From: Aquiflexum sp. TKW24L
GTDB taxonomy: Bacteria > Bacteroidota > Bacteroidia > Cytophagales > Cyclobacteriaceae
Direction of reading: 5' to 3'
Assembly: GCF_023502205.1 (NCBI RefSeq)
Contig: NZ_JAMFLG010000001.1
Coordinates: 1-64,000, forward strand
DNA length: 64,000 bases
Below the pieces are notes generated by a model. The model searched no databases. It was not told the DNA's origin and was given only the letters and a program-made list of their open reading frames with translations. The position numbers were made by a program, and so were the translations under genes. The number at the start of each line of letters is the position of its first letter. Within the stretch, counting starts at the first letter, position 1. Shown here piece by piece: positions 16,307-27,300 of the stretch.

Positions 16307-17200
16307 TTATTTGCGAGGAAATAATTGCAACCTACTCCAAGGATATCCCAAAAGACGATAATCCTTTACCAAAGAAATTAATTCTTTATCTCCTTTTTCG
16401 ACAGTATTCTTTATTAAATCTGCTATACAAAGACCTTCATAATGGGATATCAATTCCAGCCAAAGTTTGCTTAAAGACATATTTCGAGTGGTTTGAACAG
16501 ATTTAGTACTTGCAAATAAACAGTGAGTGGAACCACTTATAAACCAATCCAATGCGATACTTTTCTTTCTAAATGGGACAAGAGTAGCGCAACTCAGCCA
16601 AATTGTGGATTGAAAGGGAGATTTAGGCCGATGATCCATAAGATCTTCGATTGAAATAAATCCATATGCTCCTAAGTTTTTGGAATGGGCATGCCCCCAA
16701 TAAATCCAATGCCCTTTTATGGATTTTAAAGCACTCAAAAACTCCCCCTTTCTAAAATCTCCTGGATGATAATTTTTAGCACCGAAGTCTACCCATTCAT
16801 TCAAAGTTTCTGTGTAGCAAAATTGGTATTGGCAGGTTGCATGTATTTCCTTACTGAATTCATTTTCGACTTGGTTGATATAATCTTCTACTTGCCTCCA
16901 TTGATCTGCGAAATAAACAGAAGAAACAATGTATCCTGATTTTCCCTTGATTATAGTTTTTGGCCACTTACTAATGAAAAATGGAGTTGCGCAAGCTTTC
17001 GGTAAAACATACAAAATTGACCCAAGAGTGGAGCTTTTGAGTAGTTCCTTAATTAACTTTAATCTTAAGATTATATCATCAGTATTTTTATCAGGCACCC
17101 AAATAAATTGATAGCAAGGCGGATTTTGCCGCCCTGCCATCCATTTCATAGCCTCATTCCTCCATGATTGGGGAATTAATAATCCACGGAACTTATCCAT
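16307..17200 (-). CDS. CHAT/caspase-like cysteine protease, short form
   Basis: This 297-residue cytoplasmic protein has a candidate clan CD His-Cys dyad: WIYWGHAHS with His170/His172, followed about 32 residues later by TIWLSCATL with Cys204. In CHAT proteases the His lies in an H-G/A-H-type loop and the Cys in an LSxCxT loop, so the order, spacing and flanking hydrophobic strands fit. The downstream GSTHCLFASTKSV matches the strand after the Cys in CHAT domains. No TPR or other sensor is fused. It begins 6 bases after the amphipathic-helix/zincin gene, so the two are one operon and that protein is its likely substrate or partner (inference). Confidence 0.6.
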   Translation of the reverse strand: MDKFRGLLIPQSWRNEAMKWMAGRQNPPCYQFIWVPDKNTDDIILRLKLIKELLKSSTLGSILYVLPKACATPFFISKWPKTIIKGKSGYIVSSVYFADQWRQVEDYINQVENEFSKEIHATCQYQFCYTETLNEWVDFGAKNYHPGDFRKGEFLSALKSIKGHWIYWGHAHSKNLGAYGFISIEDLMDHRPKSPFQSTIWLSCATLVPFRKKSIALDWFISGSTHCLFASTKSVQTTRNMSLSKLWLELISHYEGLCIADLIKNTVEKGDKELISLVKDYRLLGYPWSRLQLFPRK

Positions 17201-17206
17201 CCGCTA

Positions 17207-19273
17207 TCAATGTGTTGGAATTAATGGGTTTAATATTCTGGAATTGGAATTTAAATCCAGGGTTGGAAATGGTCTGAATATAAAATTGGATCTGTAGACC
17301 TGTCTTGCAAGAGGTCTGATTAGCTCTAAAGGAAATCTTCCGTTTCTCCTTGGAGAAAATTCAGATTTCCAGTATTCCTGAATCAAAACAGCTTGTTGCT
17401 CTCTTTCTAAGTTTAAAAGTTGGCCGTTTGCATTCCTGATTTCGGCTTCAGTTAAGTTGTATCCCCTTCCAAAAAATTGCGAGTGCAAAGCTTCAATCAT
17501 ATATACCCCTCCTGAATTAACTGCTTGCCAAATATGGGTGAGTTCATGAATCAATAATTCCGTTGATAATTTTATATCTGGTTTGAAATTTATAACATAC
17601 ATTGTAACAAAGGCTGTTGGAGTTTTTTTGACCAAACCTGTCAACCAAGAGATGAATTCCATGGAGAAACTGGCAGTAGTCAATTTTACTTTGTTAAGAT
17701 CGATTGAGGTTCCAAATACTTTTTCAGCCTCTGCCCTTTCCAGAGCATTCAATCCCCGATGTGTACCTGTCAATTCCATAATGATGGTAAAAAGAATAGC
17801 TGCAACTGAAGCTCCTATTTTGACAGCCTCTTTCATCAAATCCAATGCAGCATAGCCGATTCGCACCAAACCATTGATCAATCCTTTTCTAAATGCATCC
17901 CTGACATCTTTGAGAACATTTGATAAGACTGTTTTAACATGCAATGCTGTACCAATAAGTGCAGTTAATAGCATATCGATCACACTTAAGGATTTACTGG
18001 CAATGGCCTCAAGAATTTCCGTAAGATTAGTCCAAATTAAAATTACAGCCTGCATCACTTTCACAGCCTGATTTCCAATAAATTTATCAACCTCATCCAA
18101 TACCTGATGGATGGTTTTTCCCATATCTTTTAAGGCCCCTATCAGATTCGACAATTCTCTTGCAGTCCAATGGATCACACCTTTAAGCAAATCAGAAATT
18201 TTATTACCTAAAGAAAGCAATGCCTCCATGACAACTCCAACTATATATCTTGTTTCTTTAAATAAAATCTGCATAATGTCCGCCACTGTCCTTCCTGCCA
18301 AGCCTATCGCTTTAGCAAACGCAATTGCTCCTCGTCTTGTAAATCTACCAAGTCTTGAAACAATGGAACCGATAGTCTTTCCCAATTTCAATATTGCTTT
18401 GATGCAGGCATTTATTCCTTTGTCAACCATTCTCCCAATTTTGTCAAGTAACGTTGTAAATGAACCCAATAAACTCTCAAGTCTGGTTAAGACTCGTTCA
18501 AGCATAGACTCGGATTTTTCAACTGCCCATTTTAGGATTTCCAATGCATCTTTTCCTGCACGGATAATGGCATTAATAAATTTATCTACAGCCGACAAAC
18601 CATTTTTAACGGCTTCATCAAGGATTGTCCCAATCCTTCTGCCAGTGGCCAATAAGGCTTCCGTAAAGTCATTGACTTTTGCCTGTGACCATTTTGACAC
18701 CTCCTGTACAGCATCTGCAAGATTCCTCCCTGCTGCAGATACGGCATCTGCCACTGTGCTGATTGCAGCCACAACAGCACCCGCAATACCCCTAGCAGTA
18801 CCTTCTACGAAACCCCATAAGAAATCTGTACCGTCGGATATTTTTTCTGTTTTTAAAATTCTACCAGCTGAACACAACCACTCTGCTATATCCTTCAAAT
18901 TACCACCTTGGGCAAAATAATCCTGCATCAAGGCAGTCGCATCGGCTCTCTTTTGCCTTCCTATTTGATGGACTAAAAAGGTGGATTGCTTGTTCTTCAC
19001 AAATGAATCCACTACCGCTTTTCTGGAGTTGGGATCGGCTTTAGCAGCCCATGAAGCCAATTCAAAAGCCTCTTCAAAATCCCCATGTAGACTCCTTAAC
19101 AGGACTGCTCTTGATGTCAAATTGAGATCAGTTGTACTTATCTTTTCGCTTGCAGCAAGTACCTGCTTGACGTTGCTTCGGCCGAAATTAACCGCATGCA
19201 TGGCCTCAAACCTTGCATTAAGTGTTTTACTTTGGGTAAGGTTGATAATCTGATTTTGATTTAAATTTTTCAT
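17207..19273 (-). CDS. Amphipathic-helix repeat protein with C-terminal zinc protease domain
   Basis: This 688-residue protein has a helical N-terminus (about 1-145). It then has about 370 residues of repeated amphipathic, Ala/Gly/Ile/Leu-rich helices (about 150-520) in a rough 18-22 residue rhythm, with units such as AVDKFINAIIRAGKDALEIL and RRGAIAFAKAIGLAGRTVAD. These have the look of membrane-inserting or lipid-binding segments. The C-terminus (about 530-660) is a zincin: HELTH at 576-580, with a possible third ligand Glu625 in LEREQQA, similar to HExxH domains of DUF4157-type proteins. There is no signal peptide. The gene is first in an operon with the CHAT-like protease. A latent membrane-attacking effector released by proteolysis is the favoured hypothesis. 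Confidence 0.7.
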   Translation of the reverse strand: MKNLNQNQIINLTQSKTLNARFEAMHAVNFGRSNVKQVLAASEKISTTDLNLTSRAVLLRSLHGDFEEAFELASWAAKADPNSRKAVVDSFVKNKQSTFLVHQIGRQKRADATALMQDYFAQGGNLKDIAEWLCSAGRILKTEKISDGTDFLWGFVEGTARGIAGAVVAAISTVADAVSAAGRNLADAVQEVSKWSQAKVNDFTEALLATGRRIGTILDEAVKNGLSAVDKFINAIIRAGKDALEILKWAVEKSESMLERVLTRLESLLGSFTTLLDKIGRMVDKGINACIKAILKLGKTIGSIVSRLGRFTRRGAIAFAKAIGLAGRTVADIMQILFKETRYIVGVVMEALLSLGNKISDLLKGVIHWTARELSNLIGALKDMGKTIHQVLDEVDKFIGNQAVKVMQAVILIWTNLTEILEAIASKSLSVIDMLLTALIGTALHVKTVLSNVLKDVRDAFRKGLINGLVRIGYAALDLMKEAVKIGASVAAILFTIIMELTGTHRGLNALERAEAEKVFGTSIDLNKVKLTTASFSMEFISWLTGLVKKTPTAFVTMYVINFKPDIKLSTELLIHELTHIWQAVNSGGVYMIEALHSQFFGRGYNLTEAEIRNANGQLLNLEREQQAVLIQEYWKSEFSPRRNGRFPLELIRPLARQVYRSNFIFRPFPTLDLNSNSRILNPLIPTH

Positions 19274-19601
19274 GGCTTGAAAATTTTAATGGTTATAAGA
19301 AATTTAATTTTGGCTATTTACTCTAAAAAGAATTTAAGAGGGTTTTATTATGATATACATTAGTTATTAATGAATTAACCACTAATCTTTTAAACACACA
19401 TAAACCGAAATTAACCATAGAGTTAACTCAAATGAGTTCAATGAAAAAAATCAAATTTTAAATATAATTCAGTTCAAAACATGGAAAATAATCCACTTTT
19501 ATAATTTTAACAATTTCAATTTAAATCATTTGATTTTTGTAAAGTGGTCCATTTTTTAAAATTTTTGAGACCAAAGATGAAAGTCTCATTAATACACCCT
19601 A

Positions 19602-20756
19602 TCAATTGAAATCTAACCTGGTGTTTATAAATTCAAATATCTTATCTGGCAATTTATGTTGTTCCCAGGCTCCGATACCAGCAGTAACTAAAAGTGGCCA
19701 TAATATAACCATAGAAACAGCACCAACAGCTGCTTTGTCAATCCATTGACCCGAGCCAATGTAAACAGTGAGAGATCGGTTTTTGTGCTTTAAAATAACA
19801 TTCAAACTAGTCTCCATTCCAACAAACTTACGCCAACCACCTCTCTTTTTTACTTGGATCATCTCCTCATCATTTTCAATTTTAAATTGTTGGGTATCGT
19901 AACCTTCACTATTTAACCAATTGAAAAGTCCAACAATTACCTTTTTGTAATTATCTACTGTACACATAAAATTCTTGTGTTTGAAGCCTTCCTTAGGAAT
20001 TGGGCTATCATTTTTATTCGAAGAAGAAGCTTCTCGGTATTTATTAGGATTTGTCTCTCTGTAGCTTGATTTATCTATCTCCTCTTTTATCAAATCTGAT
20101 ATTGACCCTTGAAATCCCCTTAAAAACTCATCAATCTTCATGGAAATCTTTGCCAATAAATCATCTCTTCTTTTCATTGACTCAAGCAACTCCTTGACTT
20201 CGGCAGGGGACCGGCCATTTCTTATTTCTTCTTCCAATTCAAAAAGAAGTTTAACCTGATGATCATAACTCATCGGTTCATTTGAATCAATTTTCTCCTT
20301 CAAAGTGCTCAAATAGGAAATCGGGATTGGTGGCGGATCAGGAAGTGTATCGGGTAAAGGACTCTTTTCCGGAGCAGATAAGATAGATTTCAGAATTACG
20401 AGTGTAGCCTCTTTTTCTTTGTGCCTTATATCAATTATTTGAATTTGATTCAAAGGAGCAGACATTAAATTAATATTGATACCGTCGGATATTAAAATCG
20501 GGAGTATGGTTCTACCTAGTTTGGCAACATAGGATAGTTCGCTTCGACATGCCTGAGAATTCCATGATTCAGTAGACAAACAGAAAATAAACACATCACA
20601 TTCTCTAATATTCCAAAGGATATTGTCCCACCATTTTTGTCCACCTGTCAATGTTTGGTCATACCAAATATTGATTCCGGTGGATTGAAGATCTTCAATT
20701 AGAGGCTTGAGTACTTCGATATTTTGTCTGCTGTAACTTAAAAAAACCTTTTTCAT
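19602..20756 (-). CDS. TIR domain protein with hydrophobic C-terminal segment
   Basis: Residues 1-95 are a well-formed TIR domain: KVFLSYSRQNIE, INIWYDQTLTGGQKWW and CRSELSYV with the catalytic Glu candidate. A Pro-rich linker follows (about 133-147). Residues about 150-235 form a helical, charged section (a possible oligomerisation element). Residues about 260-384 form a compact domain with RSLTVYIGSGQWID, then the hydrophobic stretch AAVGAVSMVILWPLLVTAGI (about 348-367), which could insert in a membrane. The gene is monocistronic, 328 bases beyond the start of the zincin operon on the same strand. It may be a membrane-sensing TIR; the trigger is unknown. Confidence 0.8.
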   Translation of the reverse strand: MKKVFLSYSRQNIEVLKPLIEDLQSTGINIWYDQTLTGGQKWWDNILWNIRECDVFIFCLSTESWNSQACRSELSYVAKLGRTILPILISDGININLMSAPLNQIQIIDIRHKEKEATLVILKSILSAPEKSPLPDTLPDPPPIPISYLSTLKEKIDSNEPMSYDHQVKLLFELEEEIRNGRSPAEVKELLESMKRRDDLLAKISMKIDEFLRGFQGSISDLIKEEIDKSSYRETNPNKYREASSSNKNDSPIPKEGFKHKNFMCTVDNYKKVIVGLFNWLNSEGYDTQQFKIENDEEMIQVKKRGGWRKFVGMETSLNVILKHKNRSLTVYIGSGQWIDKAAVGAVSMVILWPLLVTAGIGAWEQHKLPDKIFEFINTRLDFN

Positions 20757-21206
20757 AGAATACTAATTTTAATGTCTAAATGATTGTAAAAAATAGATTC
20801 TTCCTTCTTTAAAAAAGTAATAGCACAATTTAGACTTTTGCGTACCTATAAAAAATACCCCATAAGGAGTATTATAAACTTATTTTATAGCTGATTCTAT
20901 CCCTTTTATGGAAGATGCTTAAAACCTTTAAATAAAATCAAAAAAAGAAACTCAGAGATTCTAAAAATAACTCAATTCCAGTATTCAACCTTTCCCCCTC
21001 TGATCAACACTATTTTATTTAAAATTCTTTCATTAAATTGGAAGGTAAACTAAAGCCAATTCTTTTATTTCTAGCCAATACCGTAGTCTCATTCAATTCT
21101 TTATATGCCAAGTGTTTTGTTCTAAAGCCAAAGTATCAGTGAATTTATAGGTGGGGAACAATTGCACCTACTGTATTACCAAGTTGAGTTTTAATTTAAA
21201 TTTTTA
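20757..21206. other. Divergent intergenic region
   Basis: About 450 bases lie between the TIR gene on the minus strand and the SIR2-TIR operon on the plus strand. The sequence is AT-rich; I see no gene, RNA, ordered repeat or complete promoter motif. Confidence 0.4.
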
Positions 21207-22541
21207 ATGGATAAAGAAACTATTTCCCGCATCGTTAAGCGAATTGCTGAGGGCAAATGCCTGGTGATTTTAGGACCAGAGCTGCTCTGTGAGAATGGAG
21301 TGAGCCTCAATACCAAGCTTGAGAAATTCCTTCATACCTCCCAAGGTAATCAGGTAAAGTTCTATCAGGACGATGAGATGTTTAAGTTTGACAGCTCCCT
21401 TCCCATTGTTGTAATTGAAGATGATATTCAGGATTTTTATGATCAGTTGGAACCCAATGAACTTTATAAAAAACTTGCGGATATCCCCTTCACCACCATC
21501 ATCAACACTGCTCCTGACAAAACCTTAAACAAAGTCTTTGAAGCAAAAAACATCCCCTTTGATTATGATTATTATCACAAAGGGGTAGCCCAAAAAGAAT
21601 ACGAAAGAACCAACAAAACCCTGATCTATAATATTTTTGGAGATTACACAGATATCAATTCCCTTATATTGACTTTTGATGATCTGTTTGATTACCTCTT
21701 TAGTATTATGGGGGATTTTGAACTGAATATCAAAAGCGAATTACGGCGGGCTACCTCTGTACTTTTTATAGGATTCAATTTTGATAAATGGTATTTCAAA
21801 TTGTTGCTCAGACTGATCAAAATCAACGAAAACAAGCTGTTACACTCCCATGATATCCAACAGGTAAACAGTAAGAGTTTTTATTCTGAGGAGTTTAAAG
21901 TCGCATTCTTTGGAAGTAATTCTGCCGAAGAAATCATTTCAGAACTCCACAATCAAGCTATCGAGAAAGGGCTTATCATCTCAAAACCGGAAATATTTGT
22001 ATCCTATGCCTGGGGAGGAGAAAGCGAAAAGATCGTCGATAAATTGGATGTCGTTCTTCAAAATAATAACCTAAAACTTACCAGAGATAAACGTGATCTG
22101 GCTTATCAGGAACGGATCAGTTTTTTTATGGATCAAATTGGAAGAGGAAAGGGTATTGTGGTAGTGATCAGCGAAAAGTATTTGAAGTCCCCTTATTGCA
22201 TGTACGAGCTATTGGAAATCTATCAAAACAAAGACTTCGAATCACGAATAATCCCTATTGTCCTTTCTGATGCAAAGATTTACGAAACTGATTCTCTATT
22301 GGCCTATCAGGAATATTGGACAGCAGAGAAAAATAAACTGGATCAAAAAATAAAAGATAACGGCGGTGATGCCATCGCTGTCATAGGAGAGGAATATAAG
22401 CTTTTCAGACGGGTAGTGGATAATTGGGGTGCTCTGATGACGATTCTAAAAGACATCAACTCACTTTCTCCTGAAGAGCATATTAATGCTGAGTTTGCGG
22501 GAATAGTCAAAACACTCAAGGAAAAAGTAAAGCCAAATTAA
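21207..22541 (+). CDS. SIR2-like plus TIR domain protein
   Basis: Residues 1-240 resemble the SIR2-like domains of prokaryotic defence proteins: CLVILGPELL in place of the glycine-rich NAD loop, FTTIINTAPDKTL, YNIFGDY, and VLFIGFNFDKWYFKLLLR. The classical GAG and catalytic His motifs are not obvious, so activity is uncertain and it may be a binding module. Residues about 262-370 are a TIR domain: EIFVSYAWGGESEK, RDKRDLAYQERI and CMYELLEI with the likely catalytic Glu. A C-terminal helical tail follows. It is the first gene of a four-gene operon; the STAND gene starts four bases after its stop. Predicted role: NAD-depleting effector switched on by the STAND/WD40 partners. Confidence 0.8.
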   Translation: MDKETISRIVKRIAEGKCLVILGPELLCENGVSLNTKLEKFLHTSQGNQVKFYQDDEMFKFDSSLPIVVIEDDIQDFYDQLEPNELYKKLADIPFTTIINTAPDKTLNKVFEAKNIPFDYDYYHKGVAQKEYERTNKTLIYNIFGDYTDINSLILTFDDLFDYLFSIMGDFELNIKSELRRATSVLFIGFNFDKWYFKLLLRLIKINENKLLHSHDIQQVNSKSFYSEEFKVAFFGSNSAEEIISELHNQAIEKGLIISKPEIFVSYAWGGESEKIVDKLDVVLQNNNLKLTRDKRDLAYQERISFFMDQIGRGKGIVVVISEKYLKSPYCMYELLEIYQNKDFESRIIPIVLSDAKIYETDSLLAYQEYWTAEKNKLDQKIKDNGGDAIAVIGEEYKLFRRVVDNWGALMTILKDINSLSPEEHINAEFAGIVKTLKEKVKPN

Positions 22542-22545
22542 TCCA

Positions 22546-24288
22546 ATGGAAAAGCAATACAGATACCCCGGCACCAGACCTTTCCAGGAGGATGACCGTA
22601 ACCTGTTTTTTGGTCGAAACGAAGATATTGAGAAACTGACGGAACTTATTGTACTCGAAAAGATGGTCGTCCTTTTCAGTAAATCAGGCTATGGAAAATC
22701 CTCCTTGCTCAATGCTGGAGTAATCCCAAAACTAAAAGAAGTCGAAAATTTTCAAACGCTTAGCATACGACTCAATGATCCCGAGCGAAATCCTGTAGAA
22801 TTACTGGGTTTCCATCTTGAAAATAAAATAGAGCAAAGCTGCTTTCTGAATTCAAAATTCAATATTCCGGTTGAGCTACCTGATGATTTCTCCGCAAAAC
22901 TCTGGTACTATGCAAAATCAATACAGCTTTCCCACAAAGTCTCTCCCGAGCTAGTCCTTATTTTCGATCAATTTGAGGAACTATTTAATTATTCTCCCAC
23001 TCAGGTAAAAGACTTTGCAAGCGAGTTGGCAACATTGCTCAACCCAAATCTTATTCCTTCGGTAAGAAGCTTATTTAAACAGAAAATTACCGACTCAAGA
23101 GAATACTTTACCAAAGAAGAAACTGAACTTTTACTGGAGCCTCTCCATCTAAAAGTGGTTTTTTCACTGCGAAGCGACCGCATCAGCCTGCTCAATCAAT
23201 TGAAAGATTCCATCCCGGCAGTATTTAAAAAGACCTACGAACTTCAGCCCTTAAAAGAAACCCCGGCACGGGAAGCACTCCTCGAGCCGGCTGGAAAAGA
23301 AGGGGATTTTATCTCTCCCAAGTTTTCCTTTTCATTGGATGCCCAAGAACTAATTCTGAACAGCCTGATAGACAAAGAAAAAAAGAGTATAGAGACCTTC
23401 CAACTACAACTCATCTGTCAGCATGCGGAGGAAAAAATAATTCAGAAACAAAAAGACCATCCAAATTCCACCCAACTTGAACTTACTGCTGCGGAGCTGG
23501 GTCAGCCTGAGGATATTTTCGAAAACCATTACAATACCATTATCGGCAGTCTTCCTGCTGAAAGTCAGTTGAAGGCCCGAATTCTGGTCGAGGACAAACT
23601 GATCATAGGTGGAAACCGCGTACCACTCCCGGAATCGGTCATTATCACCGAGCATCAGATTTCAGGTGACTTGTTACAAACCTTGGTGAACAAACGCCTA
23701 CTCCGCTCAGAACCCAATACAGTGGGAGGCATGAGCTTTGAACTGAGTCATGATACGCTCGTAGCTCCCATCCAAAAAACTGCAAGAATTCGTCGACTCA
23801 GAGAAGCCGAAGAAAGGGCAGAAAGAGAGCAAGTTGAAAAAATAGAAATCCAAAAAAGGCTTCATGCCGAAGAAAACCTTCGAAAAAAAGCAACAGCCGC
23901 AAAAATAAGAGCCAATATTTTATCCTATGTATCTATTACCTTATTAATTATTTCCGGATTCCTTGCCTATTGGTCAAATGAATCTAAAAATAAGGCGGAA
24001 AAGGCAACTTTTGCAGCTAATATTTCTTTGATTACTTCACAACAAAGTCTATTACTAGCGCTTGAGCAAAAGTCGGAAAGATTAAAGAGTGAAATTGAAA
24101 TTGCAAAGAGATCGTGGAATATCTACAACCTGGCCAAAGCTGATTCATTGACTAAACAAATGAAATCAAAAATTGATAGTTTGGATAAAGTTAAGTATCA
24201 AAACGATACAACTATAACAAATAAAAAAGCTGAAATAGTCAATATTAAGAATCAAGTTCAAGGTAAAAAAATACCAGCTTCAAAGTGA
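22546..24288 (+). CDS. Membrane-anchored STAND NTPase (nSTAND1-like)
   Basis: This 580-residue protein starts YPGTRPFQE and has NLFFGRNEDI, Walker A SKSGYGKSS at about 44-52 and Walker B LVLIFDQFEELF at about 134-145. SLRSDR and an ELSHDTLVAPI winged-helix-like segment follow. A charged helix (about 420-455) leads to one membrane helix at about 458-478 (ISITLL-type, ending GFLAYWSN), then about 100 residues of coiled coil. The ATPase therefore lies inside and the coiled coil outside. It shares its layout with the protein at 14263-16257 although sequence identity is modest. Between SIR2-TIR (4-base gap) and an exported WD40 protein (36-base gap), it is the obvious transmembrane relay. Confidence 0.85.
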   Translation: MEKQYRYPGTRPFQEDDRNLFFGRNEDIEKLTELIVLEKMVVLFSKSGYGKSSLLNAGVIPKLKEVENFQTLSIRLNDPERNPVELLGFHLENKIEQSCFLNSKFNIPVELPDDFSAKLWYYAKSIQLSHKVSPELVLIFDQFEELFNYSPTQVKDFASELATLLNPNLIPSVRSLFKQKITDSREYFTKEETELLLEPLHLKVVFSLRSDRISLLNQLKDSIPAVFKKTYELQPLKETPAREALLEPAGKEGDFISPKFSFSLDAQELILNSLIDKEKKSIETFQLQLICQHAEEKIIQKQKDHPNSTQLELTAAELGQPEDIFENHYNTIIGSLPAESQLKARILVEDKLIIGGNRVPLPESVIITEHQISGDLLQTLVNKRLLRSEPNTVGGMSFELSHDTLVAPIQKTARIRRLREAEERAEREQVEKIEIQKRLHAEENLRKKATAAKIRANILSYVSITLLIISGFLAYWSNESKNKAEKATFAANISLITSQQSLLLALEQKSERLKSEIEIAKRSWNIYNLAKADSLTKQMKSKIDSLDKVKYQNDTTITNKKAEIVNIKNQVQGKKIPASK

Positions 24289-24324
24289 TTTTTTTGTGTT
24301 ATTCAACTCTAAATAGATAATAAA

Positions 24325-27300
24325 ATGAAAGGGTATTGCTTAGTTTTTGTGAGTGTTTATTTCCTGATTCAATTTTCTTATGCCCAATCTCCATGTCCAT
24401 ATTTTGACCAATTGATGAGCGATGCTCAAAAGGAATGGAAGAATGATTTTGAAAATGCCTTGAATAAATTGGCTGCTGCACGGGAACACTGTCCGAAAAG
24501 AGCGAATGAAGTTGATCAACTTATTATAAAAATTACACAAGAAATAAAAGAAAACACTAAAAAAGTTGAAACAAGTTATAGGAATTTAGAAAAGCAAAAA
24601 GAGGAAATTAATAGATCAAATACTGAAAACAAGAGGTTACTTGAAGTTTCAGAAGAAAATGCGTTCAAGTTGTATGGTAATGAATTTTCATTCTACAGTG
24701 AATCCGAATTCAGAAAGGGAAAAATTGCTTCGGCATATTACTCCTCATATTTTGCTTATCGATATTTGGATCCAAAAAACCCTAAAATAGTTAAATCTCT
24801 ATTAAATGCGAATTTTTTCAGTAGATCCGACCAGGGTGATAGATATGAAAATAGCTCCACATTGTTTGGTCACTTTGATGAGGTAATTAAGGTTTTTCGG
24901 CAAGAAAATGGAAATATTATTTCAGTTTCTGCCGATGGCGAAATTTTGACTTGGTATAAAAATAGACAAAACCCAAAAAAAGCGCCAAGTTTTGATCCTT
25001 ACTCAATTTTTGCTTTTTCTCCGAATGGATCTAAGATCGCTAAAGTTACAAATGATAGTACGATAATGATTCAAAACTTGGAAAAGAGTGATATTCCTCC
25101 TCAAAATCTTAAAATTGAAAAGAATCAGGGACAATTGTCTAACCTTACATTTTCGCACTCAGGTGACACTTTGTATTATGGAACATCTATTGGATTTTTT
25201 GGCTATTTCAACTTAAACAACAACTTATCAAGCCTTATTCTTAATAATGCAATTTTAGAACCCTTTAAATACAATTCAATCAAGGTCTCAAAGAACAATA
25301 AATGGATTGCAATTTTTTCAATTTATGGAGAAGAAATACTAATTTTAAATACTAAAACGCTTGATTTAAAATCAAAATATACCAACACAAAAGACCCTGT
25401 TTCCACTGAAAAATCAAAAACAAGAAATTTACCAAAAGGTAGTCAATACCCTTCATTGATCACATGCCTAGAGTTTTCTGCCAGTGGGGATTCCTTAGTT
25501 TTTGGTGACAGTGATGGATGGGTTAATTTTCTTAACATTGACGAAAATAAAACTAATTCATTTAAGGTGCATCAAACAAGTGTAACAACTTTGAATGTCT
25601 CAAATAATAACACTTATGTGTCTTCCTCATTTGATCCAGAAATTAAAATTTGGGATTTGAAAAGCATTGTCCAAGATTCAGTTATCCAAGAAATAAAGGT
25701 AGATTATTTTATTAATGATATCTATTTTACAACAATTGAGGATCCGATGATTGTGGGAAATGTAGATAATACTGTTGTAATTTGGGATCATGATCATTTA
25801 GAACCACCTAGCCAAATTTTTCCAAAAGAAAAAAATGCAATTTTTACAGGTCTATCAAATTCAGGGGATAGTCTAATATCGATCACAAATGATGGCCGCT
25901 TGGTCTTTCGAGATATAATTTCAAGTGAAATAATTGATGAAAAATTCTTACTTGAAGGGATTTCAAAATGTGGAATTTCTTCTAATAATAAACTTATTGC
26001 ATGTGAAACAGTGAATGATGACTTGTTTCTGATAAATCAAGAATTCGGAAAAAAGATTAAAATCGAGGGTATATTTGGAGAAAGGTTAGATAAACTAGTT
26101 TTTAGCCCTAATGATAGCATTTTGGCAATTGGATCAAATAATCATATTTTTTTAGTATCAACTTGGGATACAGGGAAACTGGATACAATAAAAGTAAATG
26201 ACTTGGAATTCAAGTTCTCATTAAATGACAGATTTATTGCGATACTTGGAGACAGTATGTCAATTTTTAAGTTGGACTCTCTTAGTAAACCGATATCAAT
26301 TAAGAGCCCCCAAGTGTTCAATGATAGTCTTTCCAGCCTATATTTTAAGCGTGATATCCTGTTTCTTTCAGATCCTATAAAAAACACCTTCCTGAGTTAT
26401 CTAGGAAACAAAATCGAATTATGGGAGCTAACAAAAGACATGAACTTAAAAAAAAGAATTCAGAAAAGACTGCCCGGTAGTAAATCAATTGCATTGCTGA
26501 CAGCCTCTTTAAATGATAAGATATTTTCTTTCGCCGATGAATACGGACAAATAAACCTGTTTGCAATTGATGGAAACAGTTTTACTTTTCTTCATTCATT
26601 TGATGTTGATTGGGATGCATATTTTAATGAGGATTATGTCCTAAACCTAACCCTTTCAAAAAATAATGCGGTTTTGCTATCTGAGACTGAAAACTCCGTA
26701 AATGTACGTTCACTTTTAAAACCACTTTCCATCAGCAATCAATTCGATACCAATGTTATTCAATTCCAAGTACTAAAAGAGTTGGGGTTAGGTAAGCTTT
26801 TTGAGCAATCCCAAAAATTTGAGTATAAAGTTTTAAATGAATTCAGTGAAATACAGCTTCTTGAAGTTGTAAAACTACTCAAAGAAGAAGGGAAAGAAAG
26901 TGGAGATATGGAATTTTCTATAGGAAGGTTTAGAAAAGCAGAAAAAATCCTAAAAATACAAGAAAAAAAATCTGAAAATAAAGATTTAATTAATGAAGCT
27001 TTAGGGGATTTATATTTTATTTCCACTAATAAAATATTAGAGGACTTTGAGCCTGATTCTGCATTTTATTTTTTAAGCCAAGCAAATAGATATCCCTCCG
27101 ATGAATTTAATTTACATTTGGTTTGGGCTGACTATTTTGAAAGATCCAATGATCAATTTGATTTAAATAAACTTAAGGACGAATTTTATATTAGAGGTTT
27201 TGCTCTATTCCTAAGTGGAAAATCCCCCGATATAGATATGGAATCTATATCGGGTAATATCCTTACTTCCGAAAAAATAATATCTCTTTATGAACAGTAT

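Noticed and set aside
18111-18920. A 269-codon open frame on the plus strand, opposite the amphipathic-helix gene
   Set aside because: It is the antisense reading of a repetitive Ala/Gly/Leu-rich gene; its product is Ser/Pro/Ala-rich low complexity with no domain, and the minus-strand protein has a clear zincin motif.
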